Assembly (NCBI RefSeq): GCF_045679555.1
Contig: NC_092096.1
Span: 31,701,624 to 31,765,623 of the forward strand
Source: Salvelinus alpinus
Lineage: Eukaryota > Chordata > Actinopteri > Salmoniformes > Salmonidae
Direction: 5' to 3'
DNA length: 64,000 nt
Below, piece after piece: positions 1 to 10,573 of the stretch. The notes beneath the pieces are model-generated. The model saw only the letters and a list, made by a program, of their open reading frames with translations. It was not told the origin of the DNA and ran no database searches. Position 1 is the stretch's first letter. Each line of letters opens with the position of its first letter. The translations under genes were made by a program, and so were the position numbers.

Positions 1-269
1 CCTACCATCTTTAGTTACATAACAAATGATTCAACAAATTCGACAGGATTGTTCTTTAAATACCCACGGACAATTTCTACTGGTAGGAATACAGAAATAG
101 TTTGAGGTGACCGTACTGCAAAGTATTTCTCTGTGGTAACAAAGGGATTCTCAACTTTCATTTTGGCAGAGTGGGGAAAGGAGTTTCTGTCTTTACGACC
201 GTTGAAAACCTGTGGTGGGAGAGACACAGATAGGGCTTTGATCCTCACCCAAAAGGGGCACGTCATGAT
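1..269. other. Unassigned left-edge sequence
   Basis: No family is recognised here. A minus-strand open stretch runs from 290 to 15, but it begins inside the V relic at its right edge and shows no domain I can name. It may be a repeat fragment or a piece of a gene cut by the window edge. Confidence 0.3.
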
Positions 270-342
270 AATCTTTAGCCCAGACTCCACTGATGGTCAG
301 AGTTAAATCACTATGATTTCCACTGCCACTGAATCTAGATAT
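270..342 (-). pseudogene. IgL V segment relic (framework 3)
   Basis: The minus strand reads RFSGSG, then TLTISGV, which is the framework-3 core shared with the better V genes at 18, 22, 42, 48 and 54 kb. The match stops at about 342, where LINE sequence begins, and at about 270, where unrelated DNA begins. There is no leader, FR1, FR2 or recombination signal. It is the leftmost remnant of the light-chain locus and keeps the minus orientation of the other V genes. Confidence 0.75.
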
Positions 343-347
343 GCATA

Positions 348-3083
348 TCCAAGATGGCGTAGCAGTGGGGATGACTTTTGATTGTCTGGTTCAGTCCCTT
401 GTATATATCATTTTTCTTTGTATATATTTTGTATATATTTGTATATTTTTTCAGACTCTCCCGTTGCAACGTCCCCCTGAGGCCCATCTGCTAGCCTGCT
501 GCTAGCCCCGGCCTGCTGGCTGTCTGAATCGCCATGCCTCCAGCTCGCCTAGCTACTCACTGGAATCTATGACCACTCGGCTACATATGCCTCTCCCTAA
601 TGTCAATATGCCTTGTCTTTTGCTGTGTTGGTGAGTAATCTTTGTCTTATTTCACTGTAGAGCCTCCAGACCTGCTCAATATGCCTTAGCTAGCCCTTGT
701 GTTCCACCCCCCACACATGCGGTGACCGCACCTGGCTTAAATGGTGACTCTAGAGACAAAACCTCTCTCATCGTCACTCAATGCCTAGGCCTACCTCCAC
801 TGTACTCACGTCCTACCATACCCTTGTCTGTACATTATGCCTTGAATCTATTCTTCCACGCCCAGAAACCTGCTCCTTTTACTCTCTGATCCGAACGCAC
901 TAGTTCTCTTAGCCTTTAGCCTTTAGCCGTACTCTTATCCTACTCCTCCTTTGTTCCTCTGGTGATGTAGAGGTTAACCCAGACCCTGCAGGCCCCAGCA
1001 TCACTCCCATTCCCCAGGCGCTCTCATTTGTTGACTTCTGTAACCGTAAAAGCATTGGTTTCATGCATTCTCTGCGCTACGGATCCCTTTAGCGGGATCA
1101 CTTTCCTAAACAACCGCTAGCATTGCTGGGCGCCAAATGCAAAAATATTACTAAAAATATTTATAATCATGCAATCACAAGTAAAATATACCAAAACACA
1201 GTTTAGCTTGTTGTTAATCCACCTATCGTGTCAGATTTTGAAAATATGCTTTACAGCGAAAGAAATCCAAGCTTCTGTGAGTGTAGCAATCAATGCTAGA
1301 ACAGTTAGCCTTATATTAGCTTGGTTAGCTTGGTCACAAAAGTCAGAAAAGCAATAGAATTAATCGCTTACCTTTGATAATCTTCGGATGTTTGCACTCA
1401 CGAGACTCCCAGTTAAACAACAAATGTTATTTTTGTTCGATAAATATTACTGTTATCACAAAGAAACGCCATTTGGGTTGCGTGTTATGTTGAGAAAACC
1501 AAAGCCTTGTTCCGTTCGACAAATTCCAAAAAGTATCCGTAGTGGTCGTAGAAACATGTCAAATGTTTTTTATAATCAATCCTCAGGTTGTTTTTAACAA
1601 ACATAATCGATAATATTTCAACCGGACCATAACCTATTCAATAAGAGAGCAAAAAGAAAATGGAGAGCTCCTCTCTCGCGCGCAGGAACTATTCAGAGGA
1701 CACCAGACTACTTTTGAAAAATCTCGCTAATTTTTCTAAATAAAAGCCTGAAACTATGTCTAAAGCCTGGTCACAGCCTGAGGAAGCCATTGGAAAAGGA
1801 ATCTGGTTGATACCCCTTTAAATGGAAGATAGACGGTCCAGGAAACACAGATTTTCTCAGGTTTTCGTCTGCAGAATACGTTTTGTTATACTCACAGACA
1901 ATATTTTGACAGTTTTGGAAACTTTGGAGTGTTTTCTATCCTAATCTGTAAATTATATGCATATTCTACGATCTGGGCCAGAGAAAATGTCCGTTTACCT
2001 TGGGAACGTTATTTTAAGAAAAAATATAATTCCCCCCCCAGTTAACATTAGAAGCCTCTTCCCTAGGTTTGTTTTATTCACTGCTTTAGCACACTCTGCC
2101 AACCCGTATCTCCTAGCCGTGTCTGAATCCTGGCTTAGGAAGGCCACCAAAAACCCTGAAATGTCCATCCCTAACTATAACATTTTCCGACAAGATAGAA
2201 CTGCCAAAGGGGGCTGAGTTGCAATCTACTGCAGAGATAGCCTGCAGAGTTCAGTCATACCATTCAGATCTGTGCCCAAACAAATTGAGCTTCTACTTTT
2301 AAAAATACACCTTTCTAGAAACAAGCCGCTCACCATTGCCGCTTGTTATAGACCCCCCTCATGCCCCAGTTGTGCCGTGGACACCATATGTGAATTGATC
2401 GCCCCCCATCGATCTTCAGAGTTCATACTGTTAGGTGACCTAAACTGGGACATGTTTAACACCCCGGCCGTCCTACAATCTAAGCTAGATGCCGTCAATC
2501 TCACACAAATCATTAAGGAACCTACCAGGTACAACCCTAAATCCGTAACCATGGGCAGCCTTTTAGATATAATCCTGACCAACCTCCCCTCTAAATACAC
2601 CTCTGCTGTCTTCAACCAGGATCTCAGCGATCACTGCCTCATTGCCTGCGTGCGTATTGGGTCCGCGGTCATCACTGTCATCACTGTCAAACGCTCCCTA
2701 AAACAGTTCAGCGAGCAGGCCTTTCTAATCGACCTTGAAGGATATTGACCTCATCCCGTCAGTAGAGGATGCCTGGTTGCTCTTCAAAAGCGCTTTCCTC
2801 TCCATCTTAAATAAGCATGCCCCATTCAAAAAATGTAGAACTAAGAACAGATATAGCTCTTGGTTCACTCCAGACCTGACTGCCCTTGACCAGCACAAAA
2901 ACATCCTGTGGCGTTCTGCATTAGCATCGAATAGCCCCCGCGATATGCAACTTTTCAGGTAAGTCAGGAACCAATATACACAGTCAGTTAGGAAAGCTAA
3001 GGCTAAGGCTAGCTAGAAATTTGCATCCTGTAGCACTAATTCCAAAAAGGTTTGGGACACTGTAAAGTCCATGGAGAATAAGA
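348..3083 (+). mobile_element. L2-like LINE, 5' half, with inserted DNA element
   Basis: A non-LTR retrotransposon with a long 5' leader, a leucine-rich stretch with a 2A-like motif near 958-987, and an AP-endonuclease-like domain at about 2041-2680 (motifs AVSESWL, LLGDLNWD, LSDHCLIACVR). More coding sequence follows to about 3080. The endonuclease frame is broken by stops, for example near 2216. A TTAA-type DNA element at 1067-2041 splits the coding region just before the endonuclease. The reverse transcriptase half is missing; the LINE ends where a Gypsy gag fragment begins. L2 assignment is by motif style and is moderately sure. Confidence 0.75.
1067..2041. mobile_element. TTAA-flanked non-autonomous DNA element (piggyBac-like)
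   Basis: This block interrupts the LINE reading frame: the protein reads NRKSIGFMH before it and NIRSL after it. A TTAA lies at 2042-2045 on the right junction. The left TTAA is not clean. No transposase is present; short open stretches inside are chance. Target type and size suggest a piggyBac-like non-autonomous element. Confidence 0.6.
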
Positions 3084-3296
3084 GCACCAGCCGCCCACTG
3101 CATTTTTCCAGTCTCCCTCACTCCATACGGCGTTGGCCACCTCCAGGGCTTTGCCTGAGAGGCAGGAGACGAGGGCGGACACGCTCTCACGTCCCGAAGG
3201 AGCCGGGTGGACAGTCGCCAGGTAGAGTTCCAGCTAGAGTAGGAACCCCTGGCATCTGGCCGCCGTCCCATCATACTCCCTCAGGAGTGCAAGCCG
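3084..3296 (-). mobile_element. Gypsy-type LTR retrotransposon, gag fragment
   Basis: The minus strand resembles the gag of fish Gypsy elements (capsid region). It is an isolated, truncated fossil fragment with no LTR attached, lying between the LINE and the V-J minisatellite. It has the opposite orientation to the Gypsy pol piece that starts at about 3581, so the two are probably separate insertions. Confidence 0.65.
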
Positions 3297-3315
3297 AATC
3301 CGCAAGCGCAAGCCG

Positions 3316-3478
3316 AACTTCAGTACTATCAGTCCCTATTGTATTATACTAGTACTTCAGTACTATCGGTCCCTGTTGTATTATACTAGTACTTCAGTAA
3401 TATCAGTCCATATTGTATTATACTAGTACTTCAGTACTATCAGTCCCTATTGTATTATACTAGTATTTCAGTACTATT
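3316..3478. repeat. V-J minisatellite, block 1 (about 37-bp unit)
   Basis: Tandem copies of a unit containing TACTAGTACTTCAGTACT followed by ATCAGTCCCTATTGTATTA. The unit holds two perfect palindromes, TACTAGTA and AGTACT (twice). The same unit recurs upstream of every J-like segment that follows a V gene in this window. Confidence 0.9.
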
Positions 3479-3548
3479 AGGGTGGTACAGAGAGTGCTCT
3501 GTGAGTGAAGGTGCTCACTCTTATGTGAAGGACTTCACCAGAATTAAT

Positions 3549-3580
3549 CCTTGTGGTAGACTTTTGGAAGTGGCACAAAG
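3549..3580 (+). pseudogene. IgL J segment remnant, cut by Gypsy
   Basis: A heptamer-like CCTTGTG (3549-3555) is followed by GTAGACTTTTGGAAGTGGCACAAA, matching the start of the J at 43397. The homology then stops and Gypsy pol sequence begins. No nonamer is present upstream, unlike at 9.6, 9.9 and 43.4 kb. Not functional. Confidence 0.7.
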
Positions 3581-5840
3581 CACTTACAACTTGGTGCGTA
3601 TCCGAGAGGGAGACGAGTGGAAGATGGCTTTCAGTACCACCTCTGCCGTACGGGTTGATGAATGCGCCATCAGTCTTCCAAGTCTTTGTAGATGAGATTT
3701 TCAGGGACCTGCACGGGCAAGGTGTAGTGGTGTATATCGACGACGTTCTGATATACTCCGCTACACGCGCTGAGCATGTGTCCCTGGTGCGCAGAGTGCT
3801 TGGTCGCCTGTTGGAGCATGACCTGTACGTCAAGGCTGAGAAATGACTGTTCTTCCAACAGTCCATCTTCTTCCTAGGGTATCGCATTTCCACTTCAGGG
3901 GTGGAGATGGAGAGTGATCGCATTGTAGAAGTGCGTAATTGGCCGACTCCCACCACGCTAAAGGAGGTGCAGCGGTTCCTAGGGTTTGCCAATTACTACC
4001 GGAGGTTTATCCGGGGTTTTGGTCAGGTGGCAGCTCCCATTACCTCACTGCTGAAGGGGGGCCCGGTGCGCTTGCAGTGGTCAGCTGAGGCGGACAGGGC
4101 TTTTAGTCACCTGAGGGCTTTGTTTACCTCGGCTCCCGTGTTGGCCCATCCGGATCCCTCTTTGGCGTTCATGGTGGAGGTGGACGCGTCCGAGGCTGGG
4201 ATAGGAGCCGTGCTCTCTCAGCGCTCGGGTACACCACCGAAGCTCCACCCCTGTGCCTTCTTCTCGAAGAAGCTCAGCTCGGCGGAGCGAAACTATGATG
4301 TGGGGGACCGGGAGCTGTTGGCTGTCGTCGAGGCTCTGAAGGCATGGAGACATTGGCTTGAGGGGGCGAGACACCCTTTTCTCATCTGGACTGACCACCG
4401 CAATCTGGAGTACATCCGGGCGGCGAGGAGACTGAACCCTCGCCAGGCAAGGTGGGCCATGTTTTTCACCCGTTTTGTATTTACCCCTTCATACAGACCA
4501 GGCTCTCAAAATGTTAAGGCAGACGCATTGTGCCGGCTGTATGACACAGAGGAGCGGCCCATGGATCCCACTCCCATACTCCCGGCCTCTTGCCTGGTGG
4601 CACCGGTAGTGTGGGAGCTGGACGCCCGACATTGAGAAGGCGATGCGTACAGAGCCCGCTCAATTTCAGTGTCCGGCTGGGCGTATGTACGTTCCGTCTG
4701 CTGTCCGCGACCGGCTAATCTATTGGGCCCATACGTCACCCTCCTCTGGTCATCCTGGTATCGGTCGGACAGTGCGCTGTCTTAGTGAGAAGTACTGGTG
4801 GCCCACTTTAGCTAAGGACGTGACGGTTTATGTTTCCTCCTGCTCGGTGTTCGCCCAGTGCAAGGCTCCTAGACACCTGCCCAGAGGTAAGTTACAACCC
4901 TTATCCGTTCCACAACGGCCGTGGTCGCACCTGTCGGTGGATTTCCTAACCGATCTTCCACCTTCACAGGGTAACACCACAATCCTTGTCGTTGTGGATC
5001 GTTTTTCTAAGTCCTGTTGTCTCTCTTTGCCCGGTCTCCCTACGGCCCTACAAACTGCAGAGGCCCTGTTTACACACGTCTTCCGGCACTACGGGGTGCC
5101 TGAGGATATAGTGTCTGATCTGAGTCCCCAGTTTACGTCAAGGGTCTGGAAGGCGTTCATGGAATGTCTGGGGGTCCCGGTCAGCCTTACCTCAGGTTTT
5201 CACCCCGAGAGTAACGGGCATGTGAAGAGAGGTAACCAGGATGTGGGTAGGTTTCTGAGGTCTTATTGCCAGGACTAGCCGGGGGAGTGGGCAGCGTTCG
5301 TGCCCTGGGCAGAGATGGCCCAGAACTCGCTCCGCCACTCCTCCACTAACCTTTCTCCCGTCCAGTGTGTATTGGGGTTTCAGCCGGTTCTAGCTCCTTG
5401 GCATCAGAGTCAGACCGAGGCTCCTGCGGTGGAGGACTTGCTCCGGCGCGCGGAGGAAACATGGGACGCCGCCCATGTCCATCTTCAGAGCGCCGTACTG
5501 CGCCAGAAAGTTGGCGCAGACCGTCAACGCAGTAAGGCCCCGGTGTTCGCACCGGGGGACTGGGTCTGGCTCTCGACCCGAAACCTGCCCCTCCACTTGC
5601 CCTGTCGCAAGCTGGGTCCGCGGTTTGTGGGGCCATTTAAAGTCCTGAGGAGAGTGAACGAGGTAAGTTACAGGTTACAGCTTCCCCCCGATTACCGCAT
5701 TAACCCCTCGTTTCATGTGTCTCTCCTCAGGCCGGTGGTGGCTAGCTCACTCCAGGAGTCTGAGGTGTGAGAGGTTCCTCTACCCCCTCTGGACATCGAG
5801 GGGGCCCCGGCGTACTCCATTCGTTCCATACTGGCGTTGC
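3581..5840 (+). mobile_element. Gypsy-type LTR retrotransposon pol, truncated
   Basis: A fossil pol region in the order reverse transcriptase (YIDDV box near 3735), RNase H (about 4080-4520), integrase with zinc-binding and core parts (about 4640-5300), and a C-terminal part leading into a chromodomain-like start (about 5560-5840). Both ends are missing and no LTRs flank it. It is broken, with several breaks. It lies inside the J remnant at 3549. Confidence 0.9.
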
Positions 5841-5842
5841 AG

Positions 5843-6089
5843 TTCTTAACACACAAACCGGTGTGCCTGGCACCTACTATCATACCCCATTAAAAGGTAC
5901 TTCAATATTTTCTCTTGCCCATTCACTCTCTGAATGGCACACATATACAATTCATATCTTAATTGTCTTAATTGTCTAAAGACTTAAAAATCCTTCTATA
6001 ACCTGTGTCCTCCCCTTCCTCTACCCTGATTAAAGTGGATTCAGTTTGAGGTGTTGGTCGGTCAAATAAGAAAGGGAACCTATGATACT
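5843..6089. repeat. Salmonid interspersed repeat fragment
   Basis: An AT-rich block with ACCGGTGTGCCTGGCACCTA and a run ending in a duplicated TTAATTGTC. I recognise the style of a common salmonid dispersed repeat. A fragment from what looks like the other end of the same family lies at 15770-15838. No coding content. Confidence 0.5.
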
Positions 6090-7738
6090 CTACACTGTAG
6101 TCCTCAACACTATCACTGTGTCTAGTCCTCAACACTATCACTGTGTCTAGTCCTCAACACTATCACTGTATCTAATCCTGAACACTACCAATGTGTCTAG
6201 TCCTGAACACTATCCCCGTGTCTAGTCCTGAACACTATCACTGTGTCTAGTCCTCAACACTATCACTGTGTCTAGTCCTCAATACTATCCCTGTGTCTAG
6301 TCCTCAACACTAGCATGGTGTCTAGTCCTGAACACTATCACTGTGTCTAGTCCTCAACACTATCTCTGGTCTAGTCCTCAACATTATCACTGGTCTAGTC
6401 CTCAACGCTATCACTGGTCTAGTCCTCAACACTATCACTGGTGTAGTCCTGAACACTGTCACTGGTCTAGTCCCTAACATTATCACTGGTCTAGTCCTCA
6501 ACATTATCACTGGTCTAGTCCTCAACACTATCCCTGTGTCTAGTCCTGAACACTATCACTGTGTCTAGTCCTCAACACTATCTCTGGTCTAGTCCTCAAC
6601 ATTATCACTGGTCTAGTCCTCAACGCTATCACTGGTCTAGTCCTCAACACTATCACTGGTCGAGTCCTGAACACTGTCACTGGTCTAGTCCCGAACACTG
6701 TCACTGGTCTAGTCCCTAACACTATCACTGGTCTAGTCCTCAACATTATCACTGGTCTAGTCCTCAACGCTATCACTGGTTTAGTCCTCAACACTATCAC
6801 TGGTCTAGTCCCTAACACTATCACTGGTCTAATCCCTAACATTATCACTGTGTCTAGTCCTCAACACTATCACTGTGTCTAGTCCCTAACACTATCACTG
6901 GTCTAGTCCCTAACACTATCACTGGTCTAGTCCTCAACACTATCACTGTGTCTAGTCCCTAACACTATCACTGGTCTAGTCCCCAACACTATCACTGGTC
7001 TAGTCCCTAACGCTATCACTGGTCTAGTCCTCAACACTATCACTGTGTCTAGTGAGTCCTTAACACTATCCCTGTGTCTAGTCCTCAACACTATCAAGGT
7101 GTTTAGTCCTGAACACTATCACTGGTCTAGTCCCTAACACTATCACTGGTCTAGTCCCTAACACTATCACTGGTCTAGTCCTCAACACTATCACTGGTCG
7201 AGTCCTGAACACTGTCACTGGTCTAGTCCCGAACACTGTCACTGGTCTAGTCCCTAACACTATCACTGGTCTAGTCCTCAACATTATCACTGGTCTAGTC
7301 CTCAACGCTATCACTGGTTTAGTCCTCAACACTATCACTGGTCTAGTCCCTAACACTATCACTGGTCTAATCCCTAACACTATCACTGTGTCTAGTCCTC
7401 AACACTATCACTGTGTCTAGTCCCTAACACTATCACTGGTCTAGTCCCTAACACTATCACTGGTCTAGTCCTCAACACTATCACTGTGTCTAGTCCCTAA
7501 CACTATCACTGGTCTAGTCCCCAACACTATCACTGGTCTAGTCCCTAACGCTATCACTGGTCTAGTCCTCAACACTATCACTGTGTCTAGTGAGTCCTTA
7601 ACACTATCCCTGTGTCTAGTCCTCAACACTATCACGGTGTTTAGTCCTGAACACTATCACTGGTCTAGTCCCTAACACTATCACTGGTCTAGTCCCTAAC
7701 ACTATCACTGGTCTAGTCCTCAACACTATCGCTGGTCA
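6090..7738. repeat. Minisatellite of 22-24-bp units with 538-bp higher-order repeat
   Basis: About seventy tandem units of the type TCTAGTCCTCAACACTATCACTG with small variants. A longer block is repeated: the rare variant GGTCGAGTCCTGAACACTG is at about 6658 and again 538 bp later, and TCTAGTGAGTCCTTAACACT is at about 7047 and again 538 bp later. Open reading frames across it (for example repeats of MLRTRPVI) are products of the repeat, not genes. Many units contain CACTGTG, the sequence of an RSS heptamer. Confidence 0.95.
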
Positions 7739-8330
7739 AGTCCGCCCCCTCAGCACCTGCAGCTAAGTCTGTCTGAGAGTGGTCTGAGTGGGGAGAAGAA
7801 AACTGAAAACTATCTGTTATTGGCAGAGAGACTTGGAACTCTCTTTGTTACTGGTCTATTAACCCATTTGCCACATGGTAATGTCACCATGGAAAGCCGA
7901 AACTCCCTCCAATGCAAACCTGCTAATTAGAAGGTCCTACTGTATGTACAGTACATCGTATTTTCAACCAGGAACTATCAGGAAATAACACTGATCCATT
8001 TTTTTCACACTTTTACAATGTTAGTTTAATCAGCTGTTGTTCAATATGATATAAAACACAGGAAAAAACTGAATTTTGACTTCACAGGGCCTAGATAAGC
8101 TGCAGACCACATTACCTAATAGATTACTGCTGGTTTTACAGCAGTGGAGAATAACTACAGTATGTGACCTGAAAGGACATCTTTCACTGCAGGAGTCTGA
8201 GTCATACTGAGAAAAGAATAACACATTGTCAAGATCAGATTCCATTTAAGTTCAGTTTTCTGAAATATTATATGCTTTAGAATTCAACTGCAACTTTACC
8301 TTGAAATCAAACGGCAAGCATCAAGATGAA

Positions 8331-8681
8331 GGAATCTACTCAATCTGTATCGCGGAAGTTCAACATTACAGCGTGATTGACGTTTAAAGGCACTGTTCTT
8401 GCATTAGCGGAGACTGCTTTCACCGTAAAAGCATGCATGTGGAGCTGCAGGTAGCCTAGTGGTTAATAGGTCGCTGGTTCAAGTCCCCGACTTGACTTGG
8501 TGATAAATCTGTCAATGTGCCCTTGAGCAAGGCACTTAACTGTAATTGCTCCTTTAAGTCCCTCTAGATAAGAGCCTCTGCTAAGTGAAGTAAATGTAAT
8601 ATGTTGGATCAATTGAAAATGATCTTCACATTTCTATCGTGCAATTTGTAATGCTTCAGCGATACAAACTGAACAGAGCCC
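8331..8681. mobile_element. Short inverted-repeat element with nested SINE
   Basis: The ends are inverted: TCTACTCAATCTGTATCG on the left and AGCGATACAAACTGAACAGA on the right. A short direct repeat, GATGAA, flanks it at 8325-8330 and 8682-8687 inside the V leader. No coding sequence. It carries a SINE at 8439-8606. A relative with the same end sequence lies at 8936-9126. Confidence 0.7.
8439..8606 (+). mobile_element. tRNA-derived SINE (salmonid type)
   Basis: GTAGCCTAGTGGTTAATAGG and GGTTCAAGTCCC resemble the A and B boxes of a tRNA promoter. The tail CCTTGAGCAAGGCACTTAAC and GAGCCTCTGCTAAGTGA is typical of fish tRNA-derived SINEs. The exact salmonid subfamily is not decided. Confidence 0.75.
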
Positions 8682-8752
8682 GATGAAAGTCATGGTTGTT
8701 GTTGGTTCTGTTGTCATGACGGACAGCTCTCAGTCATGACGTGTTAAACCCA

Positions 8753-9126
8753 AATGTTTATACACTCTAGCGGGCATATGCATATTCATGTTTTAAATCT
8801 ATTTCAGTTTCCAAGTAGGCTCCCATCACTAAAACTGTATTTTATCCTGCACATGTTGGCTTTTATAACAACAAACATCATACATTTTACTTCAATATAT
8901 TGTATATGCCAAGTTTTCTGCCACACCATTTCAACTTTCATATCAGCTGAAGGGCTCTATTCAATCCGTATCGTTGAACAATATATTGTATATGCCAACT
9001 TTTCTGCCACACCATTTCAACTTTCATATCAGCTGAAGGGCTCTATTCAATCCGTATCGTTGAAGTTCACAGCTAAAGCCCAAATAAAATGCAAAGGCTT
9101 CAGTGATACAGATTGAATAGAGCCCT
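8753..9126. repeat. Degenerate inverted-repeat element with internal 80-bp duplication
   Basis: The block from TCTGCCACACCATTTCAACT to CAATCCGTATCGTTGAA occurs at about 8921-8981 and again at about 9002-9062. The right end GATTGAATAGAGCCC at 9111-9125 is the inverse of GGGCTCTATTCAATC. The part from 8753 to 8920 is AT-rich and has nothing recognisable. Confidence 0.6.
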
Positions 9127-9585
9127 AACTGTCTGTTCACTCATGCTTGGACTCTTATGTAAGTTCCTCAAATCAGTTAGTGAACCCTTCTCTAAACTAA
9201 AGCTGGTAGGATTCCTCTGGTAGTGGTGTCTGACTTTACAACCGGAGATATATCTGAGATTAACAGGGAATATACACAACATGAATCAATATTACTGCTG
9301 TTACTTTTTCTCCTGTCTTTCACATGGACAAAATGGAGGAACACAAATGCTGGATGTAATGTTGAACACTGACTTTTCTGTTCCTAAGAGGATATCTGAT
9401 ACACAGAAGAAAGACTAATGACAAATATCTAGATTTGAGATGTAATTTATATTTTTTATGAATTGTATAAACAGCTCATATGAAGTGTTTATTTTACCTC
9501 GAAAGATGTTAAATGGTATTTGTGTTAAATGTGATTCTGTATGAGTGATTTTCACTGTAACAGCTGAAGCATCACAGAACAGAGA
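9127..9585. other. Sequence upstream of J1, no gene seen
   Basis: AT-rich DNA between the V relic and the first J. No V, J or repeat unit is recognised. Short open frames are not supported. Confidence 0.4.
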
Positions 9586-9624
9586 GGTTTTTGTGCGAGC
9601 AGTAATAGGGATTGTGTCACTGTG
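9586..9624 (+). promoter_or_regulatory. J1 recombination signal, 23-bp spacer
   Basis: Nonamer GGTTTTTGT at 9586-9594, a 23-nt spacer at 9595-9617, and consensus heptamer CACTGTG at 9618-9624. This is the partner for the 12-bp-spacer V signals on the minus strand. Confidence 0.95.
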
Positions 9625-9662
9625 GTGTACTTTTGGTAGCGGCACCAGACTTGATGTTGGAA
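9625..9662 (+). CDS. IgL joining segment J1
   Basis: A 38-nt J encoding C-T-F-G-S-G-T-R-L-D-V-G plus the first base of a split codon, followed by splice donor GTAAGT at 9663. FGSG is the J hallmark. The phase-1 donor matches the acceptor phase of C1 at 10574, and the joined codon is Ser. It has a perfect signal directly upstream and looks functional. A near-identical J2 lies 344 bp downstream; the first residues differ (Cys-Thr in J1, Tyr-Thr in J2). Confidence 0.93.
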
Positions 9663-9929
9663 GTAAGTAAACAACAAAATTAACCACTTTTTTTTTTCAC
9701 TTGTTGATATCACTGTAATTTCTCTGTCAACTGTATGACTTTATGTTGAGCAATTATTTTGTTTGTTTTACACCTTTATATTTTATAATAAAACTGTAGT
9801 GTTTTCATTTAATCAAAAAACTATTTCAAATGAAGAATTTAACATTATATTTGACCAGTATTCATCTGAGTTCATGATTTAAACCACAGTCTGAAATATG
9901 TAAGTATTCAGCTTTCCCAATGAGTGTTA

Positions 9930-9968
9930 GGTTTTTGTGCGAGCAGTAATAGGGATTGTGTCACTGTG
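9930..9968 (+). promoter_or_regulatory. J2 recombination signal, 23-bp spacer
   Basis: Nonamer GGTTTTTGT at 9930-9938, a 23-nt spacer and heptamer CACTGTG at 9962-9968. The spacer is identical to that of J1, so J1 and J2 are a recent tandem duplication. Confidence 0.95.
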
Positions 9969-10006
9969 GTACACTTTTGGTAGCGGCACCAGACTTGATG
10001 TTGGAA
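9969..10006 (+). CDS. IgL joining segment J2
   Basis: A 38-nt J encoding Y-T-F-G-S-G-T-R-L-D-V-G, with donor GTAAGT at 10007. Same length, phase and framework as J1. Likely functional; joins by splicing to C1. Confidence 0.93.
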
Positions 10007-10573
10007 GTAAGTTTCTTGATGTTTGTCTGATTCCATTTTTTTTCTTAAACTCTTTATTCTCTATTAAAACATTTAGATTTGAGATATTTTACTTTCCAAA
10101 AATATTGTTATATATTGATTTTGACTGAGTCTTCTTTCAACAGCTGATTTAATCAAAATGTTAAATTGCAGGCAGTTGTTGTTTTATTTGTATGATTGCA
10201 GACTATATAACTCGTATTCTGTTACGATAACTATAATATTTGTTATTGTAGTCATCGGTACGTTGTGTTCATGATAGTCACATTGGTAATGTGAACATAA
10301 AAGGTCTCTGTTATGTTTGTATCCAACCTCTTGGATTCTGCAAAATACTACAAATATGAGTATTCTGATCAGATACGTTCCTAAAAAAATATCTATATGA
10401 CAAAGTACTGCTAAAGTTAAACACGTCATACTTGTATACGTTATACTTGTAATCTACTTCATATCCTTTGACTATTTGTGTTTTCTTTAAGTCATTTAGC
10501 AATCTAACTTACATATTAAGTCATTTCCAAAGTACTTTGTTTTGATATAGTTGATGTGTTGTGTTTCTTCCAG
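10007..10573 (+). other. J2-C1 intron
   Basis: AT-rich intron between the J2 donor (GTAAGT) and the C1 acceptor (TTCTTCCAG ending at 10573). An enhancer may lie here by analogy with other light-chain loci, but I see no convincing motif cluster. Confidence 0.7.

Larger units (their letters stand above)
7741..8752 (-). pseudogene. IgL V gene relic with insertion in leader
   Basis: Pieces lie in the right order for a minus-strand V gene. V 3' flank (CCCCTCAGCACCTGCAG) is at 7744-7760. FR1-CDR1 homology (GCAGGAGTCTGAGTCA and ATTACTGCTGGTTTTACAG) is at about 8123-8206. Leader exon homology is at 8300-8330 and 8682-8696, and promoter flank runs to 8752. A short element interrupts the leader. FR2, FR3 and the recombination signal are gone. 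This is the V of the module that carries J1, J2 and C1. Confidence 0.75.

Noticed and set aside
6322-7386. Open frames of repeated MLRTRPVI-type residues on the minus strand
   Set aside because: They arise from a tandem DNA repeat whose unit length keeps frame; the nearly identical second frame is the 538-bp higher-order copy. No start context or domain.
6090-7738. CRISPR-like array
   Set aside because: No unique spacers between constant repeats; it is a vertebrate minisatellite.
8439-8606. Functional tRNA gene
   Set aside because: A- and B-box-like text is present, but the cloverleaf is degenerate and the 3' part is a SINE body.
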